NCBI GenBank assembly: GCA_021464525.1
Contig: JADRCO010000344.1
Location: 1 to 36,687 of the forward strand
Reading direction: 5' to 3'
From: Rhizophagus sp. LPA8_4_AMF
Taxonomy: Eukaryota; Glomeromycota; Glomeromycetes; Glomerales; Glomeraceae
DNA: 36,687 nucleotides
Shown here piece after piece: positions 1 through 9,526 of this stretch. How positions within the stretch are numbered: position 1 is the stretch's first letter; each line of letters opens with the position of its first letter. The notes beneath the pieces were generated by a model, which saw only the letters and a list, made by a program, of their open reading frames with translations, did not search any database and was not told the origin of the DNA. The translations under genes and the position numbers were made by a program.

Positions 1-24
1 TTTTTTTTTTTTTTTTTTTTTTTA

Positions 25-55
<31 letters not shown>

Positions 56-518
56 ACCTGAAATTATCAAATAAGAATAATTAATAAACTAAAGAAAGAA
101 ATTTTTTTTAACTATTCTAATATAATTTAGTTTATGTAACAGAGTTAATCCAAAATTGGAAATTGGGTTGAATTCCTTATGCGGCCGAATATAATCATTG
201 ATCGCCTTGCCCGACTCATATGGTTTTTTCTGCTAAGCCCCGTTTGTTGTTTTTCGATGTTTCGCGCCTTTATATTCTTTTAACGTGTCAAACAAAAAAA
301 AAAACAATGTAATGTAATGATTAACCTTGTTAATCAGATAAATTAATTAAAACATTTAATTATTGTAAATAGATTTAATCTTTTTTTTACTATTGTTTCA
401 CTTCAAGGTCCTCGATCATTATAAATATGACCGAAAAAAATCCTGAGGAAAGAACAACAAAAAATTCATATTTTTCCTCTCTCTTTTTTTTAAAAAAAAA
501 ATTAAAAAAAGTTCTATT

Positions 519-590
<72 letters not shown>

Positions 591-769
591 AACCAAATAA
601 TCCTACTAAAAAAGATTTCTCAACTTGACGTTGAGTTTATAAAAAAAAAAAAAAAAATTCTCAAAATTATTTTTTTGCTACAGGTAGCATAAAAAAAAAA
701 AAACTTTTTTAAAAAAAAAAAATCATCAAAATCCTTTTCTTTTTTTTTTTTATCATCCAATAAATCATC
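1..769 (+). promoter_or_regulatory. Upstream region of the secreted CBM19-like gene, rich in poly(dA:dT)
   Basis: No gene is visible here. The region is dominated by homopolymer tracts: T runs near 1-55, then an alternating block of T22, A20, T25 and A9 at 517-592, and further A runs at 641-657 and 690-721. A TATA-like sequence, TATAAATA, lies at 420-427. A less AT-rich patch at about 140-275 shows no reading frame or RNA gene that I recognise. Poly(dA:dT) tracts commonly exclude nucleosomes in fungal promoters, so a regulatory role is reasonable but inferred. The exact length of such tracts in an assembly is also uncertain. Confidence 0.5.
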
Positions 770-2038
770 ATGAAATTCTCAATTTTACTCGCTTTGGCTC
801 TAAGTTATACTACCTTAACATCAGCACAAGGTCAAAATTTTCGTTCAGAAAATGCTGATAAAGCAGAACAATTGACAAAAGAATTCGCAAATTTAACCAA
901 AGATTCCTCTTGTGAAAATAATGCTCAAGCTTGTGTAGAAGATCAATTCGCTCAATGTGTTGCTGGAAAATTCCAATTGAATTCTTGTGGTGGTGGTGAA
1001 TTAAAATGTGTCGTCTTACCATTGGTTAATAAAGCAGGAACTTCTATTACTTGTAGTACTGAAGCTGATCGATTAGCCCGTCTTACTGATGCTCGTGGTG
1101 AAAACAAAGGTAATGGAGATGGTGGAAAAGCACCAGCCAATGGTAAAGATGGAAAAGCACCAGGCAACGGAAATGAAAATGATGTAAAAGTACCAGATAA
1201 TGAAGATAATGAAAATGATGGAAAAGCACCAGGCAATGAGAAAGATGGAAAAGCACCAGGCAATGAAAAAGATGGAAAAGCACCAGGCAACGGAAAAGAA
1301 AATGATGTAAAAGTACCAGACAATGAAAAAGCACCAGGTAATGGAAAAGATGGAAAATTACCACCCGATAATTTATGTAAATGCCCTCCTCCAAACAACG
1401 ATGGCGGCAATGGCGATGACAATGACAATGAAGATGGCAATGGCGATGAAAATGACAATAAAGATGGCGAAGACGGAAAAGATGGCGAAGATGGCAATGG
1501 CGATAACAATGACAACGATGGCGGCAATGGCGATAACCTTGAAAATGGAGATGGCAATGACAATGAAAATGACAATAAAGATGGCGAAGACGGCGAAGAT
1601 GGCAATGGCGATAACAATGACAATGAAGATGGCAATGGCGATAACAATGACAATGAAGATGGCAATGACAATGAAAATGACAATAAAGATGGCAAAGACG
1701 GAAAAGCACCATCCGGTAATGATAAATTAAAAACACCTCCCGCTAATGGTGATGGAAACTTGGCAGACCTCCGAAAACAAAATGTCGCTGATGCAAAAGC
1801 TTTACAGGAGAAATTTGACGCACTCAAGCCAGACGATAATTGTAATGACAATGAAGTAGCTTGCGTTGATAATAAGTTTGCTCAATGTTCTGGTGGGAAA
1901 TTTGCTTTAACTGAATGTGCTTCTGGAACCATCTGTTCTGCTTTACCTTTAGTTTTGAAGAGGGGTACTACTGTTGCTTGTACTACTGAAGCTGATCGTG
2001 ATGCTAGACTTAAACAAGCTGAATCAAATGCAAAATGA
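770..2038 (+). CDS. Secreted protein with two CBM19-like chitin-binding modules and a repetitive linker
   Basis: This is a single-exon frame of 422 aa. It begins with a clear signal peptide: a short basic start, a hydrophobic core at residues 3-12 and probable cleavage after SAQ near residue 20. Two homologous six-cysteine modules follow. The first has cysteines at 48, 55, 63, 73, 80 and 95; the second at 358, 365, 373, 383, 389 and 404. The spacing is the same except for one residue, and both share the patterns AC-(7)-QC-x-GKF, LPLV and G-T-x-x-x-C-x-TEAD. These patterns resemble carbohydrate-binding module family 19, a chitin-binding family known from fungal chitinases. Residues 110-200 repeat GKAPGN-type units, an LCKCPPP hinge lies near 202, and residues 210-315 are almost entirely Asn, Asp, Gly, Glu and Lys. 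There is no catalytic domain. A wall-associated or effector-like chitin binder fits best; the family call is from memory. Confidence 0.8.
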   Translation: MKFSILLALALSYTTLTSAQGQNFRSENADKAEQLTKEFANLTKDSSCENNAQACVEDQFAQCVAGKFQLNSCGGGELKCVVLPLVNKAGTSITCSTEADRLARLTDARGENKGNGDGGKAPANGKDGKAPGNGNENDVKVPDNEDNENDGKAPGNEKDGKAPGNEKDGKAPGNGKENDVKVPDNEKAPGNGKDGKLPPDNLCKCPPPNNDGGNGDDNDNEDGNGDENDNKDGEDGKDGEDGNGDNNDNDGGNGDNLENGDGNDNENDNKDGEDGEDGNGDNNDNEDGNGDNNDNEDGNDNENDNKDGKDGKAPSGNDKLKTPPANGDGNLADLRKQNVADAKALQEKFDALKPDDNCNDNEVACVDNKFAQCSGGKFALTECASGTICSALPLVLKRGTTVACTTEADRDARLKQAESNAK

Positions 2039-2201
2039 TTTTTTTTTAAATTTGGTTGATTTTTATTCTTTTGTTGGTTAGAATTTTTTTTTTTAAAAAA
2101 ATCTTTTTTTGTAGGATTAGTTCTGAGAGGAAAAATATTACTCTCTTTTACTTTCTTTTAGTTTATGTCAAAAACTTTTTTATTAATTGTTTCTATTGCG
2201 C

Positions 2202-2207
2202 AATAAA
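2202..2207 (+). terminator. Polyadenylation signal AATAAA
   Basis: An exact AATAAA lies 164 bases after the stop codon of the secreted-protein gene and is followed by a T-rich stretch. It is the most likely 3' processing signal for that transcript. Confidence 0.5.
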
Positions 2208-2477
2208 AATGTAATTTTTTGTTTATAAAATTGTAAAAAAAATGATTATTTTTGATTGATTATATCATTGATGTTAATATCTGTAAATTGTATGCTATAT
2301 ATGTCTTCGAAGAACCATTAACTGAAAATTTATTTTTAAAAGGTACTGCAAAGACATAATCAGCGAAAATATTAAAACGAGATTTTAAAAAAAATTTCGA
2401 CGATGCCCACTAACTTATATATAACCTTTATTCATAATTTATACATGAAATATCCCAAAAAAAGGCAAATTTATGTA

Positions 2478-2756
2478 CCAAGTCCGGGATTTAAATAATA
2501 AATTAGGAAAATTTTGTAATTTCGAACTTCCGCATTTATTATTAACTATTCGTATTTGTTTGTAATTTCAACGTCCGCATTTTAAATATAACTGTTTGTA
2601 TTTTGTTTGTTCAAATATAAAATACGAAATTATACCCAAGTTCGGGGTTTAAATAATAATTAGGGAAATCATGTAATTTCAACTTCCGCATTTTATATTA
2701 TTAATTGTTTGTATTTGTTTGTTCAAATATACAGTATAAAAATACGAAAATAAATT
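2478..2756. repeat. Diverged tandem repeat, two full copies and one partial copy
   Basis: One copy starts at about 2478 and another at about 2635. Each runs from an AAGTYCGGGRTTTAAATAAT-type start through a TAATTTCRAACTTCCGCATT-like middle to TATTTGTTTGTTCAAATA. A partial copy that lacks the start lies at 2562-2632. The unit is about 120-155 bases. No coding sense is seen and the origin is unknown. Confidence 0.6.
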
Positions 2757-4260
2757 AAAAATATATTGTTCGATAGATTTTAATATTTCTAAAATATGTT
2801 TCCCCCCTTTTTTTCCGGTTAATTTACATCTATAGTACATACAATTATTCAATTTTATACAAATAATAAGTAATATTGTATTTGTATTGTTTCGTTTTAA
2901 CGCTTGTTAAAACTGAATTGATCCCGAATCAATATATGGGATTAATTCAAAATTTTTTTGATAATTATATTTTTTTTATTTTTATTTTATTTCACAGAGT
3001 AAATATAGTTTCAGTACAAACTACATAAATAAACAAATGTAGTTCGTAAACCCGTAGCCAAATTCACTGGTGGTAAATGAAAAACTATAATATTTACCCA
3101 AATAATAATAGTACACACCAGAGAAATAATAATTTAAAATATAACTGAACTACTAGGAACCCATTATAAAGTCGCAAATGTATCGTTCTTGACCCACCAA
3201 CGCGGTGCTAACTTGACCTGCATAATATATTTTACAATAAGAGTGCCACCAGGAGGGTCAAGTCCGATATTTTTGCTATAAAATCCGAAGTTACAACTCA
3301 CAAATATCAAGTATCGGTCAACGGAATATTTTGTGTCACCTAGGAGTAGAAATATAGTCCTTCGTTACACTTCAGACTAATTAAGTTAAAAATAAGTAAA
3401 TATAAATTAAAAGCTAATTTTTAATACTTAATATTAATTTGTAAATTACTTTATATAATTAAATTATATTTGTTTTTTGAATATATTATATTTGTTTTTG
3501 AATTCATTTTAATTATAAAAGATTTTCAAATATTATATATTTAATTAATAATAACCTTATTATTTGAAACAATTTTATTTAAATTTAATTTAATTGCTTG
3601 TACTGTAAAGTGTAAACTTATGCAAAAAAAAAATTTTATGATATTTGATCATATTCCTGCAAAATTTCACAAAATTTTCTAATGTTTTATAATTTTAAAA
3701 ATTCATTTTATTTATAATCAGAATTTCTATATTATTTTTAAATTTTAATTAATTAAATTGAGTTGAATCAAATTTTAATTTAATTTCATTTGAATTAAAT
3801 ATGAAATTTTAAATTTAAATCCAAATTTTAATTTAATTTTGAAAAACTCTTTTTGAAATTTTTTTTCATAAAAATTTTTCTTATTTTGCTTTTATTTTTA
3901 TAAGAAAAACCATTTTTTTTCAAAATATAATTAATAAAAATGAACTTCATTTTAAACTTAAAAATAATAAAAATGGAACTTTTTAAAGTATAATAAATAA
4001 TAAGATGGACTTATTTAAAGCTTAAAAAATATATAACAGAAAATTTTTAATTATAATGATAGGAAATACTAATAAAATACTAAAAAAAAAATAGAACATA
4101 CTTTGTTTTTAATTGCTAAGAACAAAATATTTTCTATAGCAAATATTATAATTTATATATAATATGATTTATTAAAAATTTTGGATATTATAATATTATT
4201 TTTAAATAAAATATTTATACATACTTTTACATAGTTATAAATATATAAATTAATAAGATA
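2757..4260. other. Intergenic DNA with a less AT-rich islet at about 3000-3370
   Basis: Most of this stretch is plain AT-rich sequence. The islet at 3000-3370 differs in composition and holds an inverted pair, CTTGACCC at 3188-3195 and GGGTCAAG at 3255-3262. One plus-strand frame reads like protein for about 27 residues at 3261-3341 and then hits stops. It may be a relic of a dispersed repeat. I do not recognise a family. Confidence 0.3.
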
Positions 4261-4266
4261 TATAAA

Positions 4267-4424
4267 TTATACTTTTCCACTAATTAATTACATCACATTT
4301 TGGTGAACAGATCAATTCACTATTTATTATAAAATTACTATGAATTAATTATGTCTGTCAAAATACATTACGTCTGTCAAAATACAATTTAATTAGTAAT
4401 TCATCAATTTGATGAAAAGTATAA
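4267..4424. mobile_element. MITE-like imperfect inverted repeat
   Basis: TTATACTTTTC at 4267-4277 is mirrored exactly by GAAAAGTATAA at 4414-4424, and weaker matching continues inward for about 20 bases. The interior contains a 19-base tandem duplication (4352-4370 and 4371-4389) sharing GTCTGTCAAAATACA. There is no coding capacity. No target-site duplication is certain, so the borders are approximate. Confidence 0.4.
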
Positions 4425-4542
4425 TATAAATAGAAATGAAAATTTTTTTAAATTAAAGATTCAATATATCAATTAATATTAAATCTAATAATATTAAATA
4501 TTAAAAAATTTTAAAATAAATGCAAATCTCTATAACAAAATA

Positions 4543-5221
4543 CAGCCAACCCTTAATATATAAAGTAAGTATCTGAATTGATCAGACCTTTGTTATAAAA
4601 AAATTTATTAATACTATATTAGATTATTTGGTATAGTAAAAAAATTTGGTATAATGCAATAAAATAAAGGAAAATCAATATATTTGTAAAATGTTATACT
4701 CATGAAGACAAAGAAAACTTCAAAATATAATCATCTTTTTTTTAATAAAATGAATTAAAAGTAGTAAAATTATTTATTTAAAAAAGTAATGTTATAAAAT
4801 CAATATCAAACTGCTTTTTTAATATATTAGAATTTATTTTGCAAAAATCTTTATTATATTAAAAAAATTTATTTTATCACAATTTTCAGAATTCTGCTAC
4901 CCTATGCAAATTACTTAGTAAAAAAAATTATCAGATTACCAAACGATTACTGGACAAAATTTGGACAATTTGTCTAGTAATCGTCCAGTAATTATAATTA
5001 CTTAGTAACTACAACGTATACAGAATTCTGAAAATTGCGATAAAAGAAATTCATTATAAAAAAGATCATTTATATATTTGAAATTATAAATTTTTATCAA
5101 TTAATATTATACTGCATTTTATTAGTAAAATTTAATGTAATTTTATTATATATATCATACTAAAGATTCATTATATTGTAAAATTCACTATATTAAAATT
5201 TATTATAGTAAAAGCTGACTG
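4543..5221. mobile_element. Tc1/mariner-pogo-like non-autonomous element, 679 bp
   Basis: The left end begins CAGCCAACCCTT next to TA (4541-4542). The right end finishes AGCTGACTG and is followed by TA (5222-5223), so the ends match the inverted consensus CAGYCARC. This end type with a TA duplication is characteristic of pogo/Tigger-like elements. The inner part of the terminal repeats is strongly diverged. The element holds another inverted-repeat structure at 4872-5045 and no transposase frame. Confidence 0.45.
4872..5045. mobile_element. Near-perfect inverted-repeat element inside the 679-bp element
   Basis: The outer arms 4872-4896 and 5021-5045 are inverted copies matching at 24 of 25 positions, with shared core TTTTCAGAATTCTG. 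A second hairpin lies inside: ACGATTACTGGACAAATT near 4943-4962 pairs with a copy near 4966-4985. The structure is fully foldable. It is either a MITE nested in the larger element or the palindromic core of that element. No clear target duplication was found. Confidence 0.55.
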
Positions 5222-5229
5222 TATACAGT

Positions 5230-5430
5230 TAGTGATAGGATTTTTTAATTTTTAACTTAATAACTATTTTTAATTTTAACTTAATAAGTACTTATTAAGT
5301 CAATAATTTAAATTAACATAGGATTTTTAATTTTTAAGTTAATAATTAGTCTTAATAATTAACTTAATAAGTACTTAATAAGTACTTATTAATTAAAAAA
5401 AATTTGAAATAATTTTAAGTCCCATCACTA
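5230..5430. mobile_element. hAT-type MITE, 201 bp, with 8-bp target-site duplication
   Basis: The element begins TAGTGATAGGA and ends TCCCATCACTA; the ends are inverted copies with one mismatch. It is flanked on both sides by an exact 8-bp duplication TATACAGT (5222-5229 and 5431-5438). An 8-bp duplication with TAGTGATRGG ends is typical of the hAT superfamily. The interior consists of internally repeated AATAAGTACTTATTAA-like palindromes. The target site is the junction between the pogo-like elements on either side, so this is the youngest insertion of the three. Confidence 0.75.
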
Positions 5431-5434
5431 TATA

Positions 5435-5605
5435 CAGTCAACCCTCTATATAGTGAACCCTTGATATAGTAATTTTAAGTACACTTATAATTAATTTACC
5501 CTTGTTATAGCAAAGTAACCAATCAAAATGCTTAAAATCTTCATTATAGTTCTATAGTGAAGTTGAAGTCCAGAACCTAGGATTCATTATATAGAGGGTT
5601 GACTG
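5435..5605. mobile_element. Pogo/Tigger-like MITE, 171 bp
   Basis: Terminal inverted repeats of 26 bases (5435-5460 and 5580-5605) match at 24 positions and start CAGTCAACCCTCTATATA. TA dinucleotides at 5433-5434 and 5606-5607 are the expected target duplication. The element carries no coding sequence. It shares its end type with the elements at 4543-5221 and 35845-36297. Confidence 0.8.
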
Positions 5606-5869
5606 TATTAAAGATAAAATACTTTATTATAATTTGCAAATTATATTTCTTTCATATTATTTTAATGATATTGCATATAATATAAATATATCTAATAATA
5701 AAAAATATTTGATAATATATTCTTATATTCTGTAAATTATAATATAATAATTCTTTAATATGACTTTTTTTTCAAAGTTTTTTAAACTACTAAATTTATT
5801 TTTTCTATAATATTTTTATAGCTTCAATATTCAAAAATTTTGTTATAGATACTTTTATATTTTTACTTT

Positions 5870-6100
5870 TGAATTATCTGCACTTTTAATTTTTCAAGAT
5901 TACTATCTTCATTATTAACTTTAATATCATTAATATCTTCTTTTTCTTTAGTATTACTACTTGTTAAAGAAAATATTTAATGATTTTTCTTTTTATTAAC
6001 ATTTTCAACTTTCTTTTAATTATCATTTAAAGCAACTTTATTATTATTTTCTTTTTTTTGAGCTTGTTGAACTTTCTTATCAGCACTTCTATACCATTGA
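5870..6100 (-). pseudogene. Decayed lysine/asparagine-rich reading frame, unrecognised
   Basis: The minus strand reads as a hydrophilic, Lys/Asn/Glu-rich protein that begins WYRSADKKVQQAQKKE and continues to about 5870, with at least two in-frame stops. The composition suggests a real former coding segment. WYRSADKKVQQAQ faintly resembles a Sel1 repeat, but this is too short to assign. Confidence 0.25.
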
Positions 6101-6399
6101 ATTTAGCAATTACATATACTATAAAGGTATAAGAAAGGATTTTTTAAAGTTATTGTTATAATCAAATTTGGCATTAGCATCAAATATATGTTTATTCACT
6201 TTTAAAAACAATAAATCTGATTTAAAAATACGTTAATATATTTGTGTCTACATTTTAGATATTTACTTATTTTTTGATTATTTATTTTTATCACATTTAT
6301 ATGATTCTTTATTAGGAAATTTTATAATGCAAAAAATTGTATAAATTTACTATTTTGTAAATTTTTGAAATTTTATAATATAATATTTCAAAAAAATTT

Positions 6400-6745
6400 A
6401 AAATATTATATAAGTTTATAATTTTATAAAATTTATGCAATATTATAATTAAAATATTACACAAGTTTTCAATATTGGAAAATATTTTAAAATTTTACAA
6501 GACTATAAATATATGTAACATTATAGTTAAAGTATTTTGAAAATTTACAAGATTGTAAATATATATAATATTACAATTGAAAATTTGAAATATTTTAAAA
6601 ATTTACAAGTTTGTAAATTTGCATAATATTACAGTTGAAATGTTTTGTGAATTTACAAGACTATAACTTGCATAATATTATGATTGAAATATTTTGCAAA
6701 TTTATGAAATTGTAAACTTACATAATATTATAGTTAAAATATTTC
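6400..6745. repeat. Degenerate tandem repeat, period about 50-58 bp
   Basis: At least five copies follow the pattern ATTATAGTTGAAATATTTTG, then AAATTTACAAGATTGTAAAT, then TGCATA. Copies begin near 6522, 6571, 6629, 6677 and 6727, with weaker ones upstream. Copies differ by substitutions and small indels, so the array is old. No function is evident. Confidence 0.6.
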
Positions 6746-7574
6746 ACTGTGTAATATTACTATTCAGTTGTACTGCAGAATAATATATCAAATAAAAATC
6801 TTTAAAAAATTATTATTTAAAAAATTAGACAAACTCGTTAAAATTGCAGTATACAGTAGAATATATATAAGGGGCATATGATATTATTGAATAATCAAAA
6901 ATAATATAAATATCTTTTCTTTTAAATATATCAAATTAACAAATTTATTTTTATTTACAAATATTTTATTATTTACACTTTTTGTTAATTTCAATTAAAA
7001 AATTAAAAGCAAATTTTATTTTTATTACAATTTAATAAAAAAAATACATATTTGATACATATTTGTTGTATTTTATAAAAATAATACCCAGGTTATATAA
7101 TGTAAATGTTAGTACTATAGCTCAAAAACTCTAGTCGCAGCAACATTTAATATTAGGTGACAAATTTAGTTTTTTTAAATATTATGTGATTTTGGCCTGC
7201 ATTAAGAATTTATTATAATTTTGGCCAAATTTAAAAATTAAAACTTGGTTAAAATATCTTGAAGTATATTATTAGGGATTACATGATATTTTTTATACTT
7301 TTTAACAGCATATTCTGCCTATTTTACATCTAATTCCTTTTTATATGCATCCATATATCTAAAAGATTTTCTAGTAAATAGAGTTCTGAATATGCAACCT
7401 GAAATAATCTGCATTAACCCGCATAGATCTGCATAATATAAATAATACAATTGAAGATATTGTAAAAATTTGAATTACTGTATAAATAGTACTTTAAAAT
7501 TAACTCAAAATTTTGACCTGACCTGACCTGACCTGATCTGTTAGGAACTCTACTTTTATTTCTAATAAAAAACA
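6746..7574. other. AT-rich intergenic DNA with a short microsatellite
   Basis: No gene is visible. A GACCT microsatellite of four to five units lies at 7515-7540, and short TCTGCATAA-like words recur near 7400-7440. The rest is simple AT-rich sequence. Confidence 0.4.
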
Positions 7575-9430
7575 TAATTTAATGCAATAGGAACAACTTA
7601 CTGCAATCTGTTCTATGTATAGTCACAATTATTTCTTGAATAACATTTTGCAACACCCTAGTACATTTTAATGTAATTAAGCTCGCAGTGAAATTTTAGA
7701 TAAAAAAATCACCTTATGATCAGTCTTTGCTTTCAATAATTTCTTAAATCATATATTTCTAGGCAAGAAAATCAGATTGATTTTTTAAAATGTATTGCAT
7801 ACAGCATTAATTATCTTATTTTTACAAAAACCTTTTAAATCTGGTGTTAATAATTGGTGTTCATACAAAATTTGCTTCATTCTTTTTGATTTTTCACGAA
7901 GAGATTCTTCAGGATAATTGTCAGAAAAATTCATAAATTGAATATTACTATTAAAAATAGTGTTTCTCATTTTTGGTTGTTTACTACTTGGTCTCATATT
8001 CATGCAGCTTGCAATAAGAGCATCAGAACTAAATGCATCATGTGAAATAGAATTATCAAACATAAAAACTGCAACAGCTTTAGAATAAGTTGCTTCAAAT
8101 ATTGGAATTACACGATCAACCACCTGTAAAATAAATAAATTGATTTTAATAAAAAAAAATTAATTAAAATAAACAAAAAAAAAAGTAATTAAAATAAATA
8201 AAATAAAATAAAAGCAATTACTTGTTGAACTAATAATTCAATATTCTACTAACCATCATTATTTATTTTTGGGTTTATTTTTACTCTGGCTTTATGTGGA
8301 ATATTATTAGCAACTTCTGAAAGTTTTTGTTCTTCACTTAATTGTAATCATCCAATTGTTTTAGGAATACTTCTTTTTCTTCTTTTCTTGTGAAGTGGTT
8401 GTTCTCTATATGATGCCTATCCAGATTACCTCCCATCATTAGAATGAAAAGTAGTTTCATTATAAGTCACCAGAATATGCAAACATTCATTTTCTTGTAA
8501 ATCAGGATTAATTTGAATTTTCAGATTATCATTCTTGAATTTTGGCATTAATTTCTTATAACTGGATTTAATAAAAATTAATTGAATAAAAAAATTAAAT
8601 ATTTTTTATTTAAGATATTAGAATTTTTTATCTTGCCATTTGTTCCAAAAACTTTGATCTATATGCAATTACATCAGGTCTTTTATAACTATCAACATAA
8701 ACACCTTTTTTAAATTGTTTAAACTCAAATTAAGCCAATTTTTTGCTGTTCTTGTGCTAAATTGAGAATTCGAATTAATTTTAAATCAATAATATTTGAT
8801 TTTTTAATTTTAACCTGATTGTTGTTTCCTGTTCGATTTCAAGTGATGGAAATATATTTTTTATATAATCAACAAAATCAGCAACTTAAAATTCAAACTT
8901 GTTTTTATGTAAATATATTGCTATTTGCATTTGAACATCTTTATCATTAAATAAACTTTTAATTTTGCAATGTTTTCCCATTTTAAAATTAAAATAGTTT
9001 CACTATTCTTTACCAATTTTTCCCATTCTTTAAAATAACATGCAAAATATGGTACTTTATTTAATTGCTGTGCAATATTGAGACTTATTTTAATTTTTGG
9101 TTTATTGTAATTAATAAATTTAAGATACTGCAATAAGACAGTTAATCTTAATTTATAACCACTATTAAAATCACCACTTTTTACTTCACTTTCAAAAGAT
9201 TTAAGTAATTGTTTATAATCAAAATATTTTTCACATTTAGAATATTGATTATCAGAATTTTGATCATTGGATTTTTGATCATCAGATGATTCAGATCAAT
9301 CAGGATTATTAGATGGGTAAGATTGAAGTGATAATGGATTAAAAAATTTGTTATTTGCTGACCATTTTCAGCCAAGAGCTTTTTGGCTTGTATTCTTTTT
9401 CTTTTTTTTTGTTCAAACAGAATTTCCAAT
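7575..9430 (-). pseudogene. Decayed DDE-superfamily transposase
   Basis: Fragments in all three minus frames line up in the order expected for a DDE transposase family common in fungi. From the N-terminus they are an Asp/Ser-rich leader (about 9230-9330), KIKSLFNDKDVQMQIAIYL (about 8960), VADFVDYIKN with an IFPSLEIE continuation (about 8860), KKGVYVDSYKRPDVIAYR (about 8690), LVTYNETTFHSNDG (about 8435-8475), an arginine/lysine-rich stretch (about 8380), the segment 7785-8123 with VFMFDNSISHDAF and KQPKMRNT, and an FHCELNYIEMYWG-like block near 7640-7690. TTTTACAG at the upstream edge of 8123 looks like a true splice acceptor. Stops and frameshifts are many. The first catalytic Asp reads as Asn (codon at 8459-8461) and the last Glu as Lys (7667-7669), so the enzyme is dead. 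Family context is from memory. Confidence 0.75.
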
Positions 9431-9526
9431 ATAAATTGATTTTTGGCTTTGATACAAATGTTTACTTACTTTTAATCATGAAAGATTATTTCTCTATTCG
9501 CATAAATTAGTTACTAAAATATTAAA

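Noticed and set aside
952..1851. Long minus-strand open frame (299 aa) and two others in the same place
   Set aside because: They are antisense to the secreted-protein gene and stay open only because its linker is a low-complexity repeat; they are Ser/Pro/Leu or His/Cys monotony without any domain.
3255..3265. tRNA-type B box (GGGTCAAGTCC) suggesting a tRNA or SINE
   Set aside because: No A box or cloverleaf could be found upstream, so it is recorded only as a possible relic.
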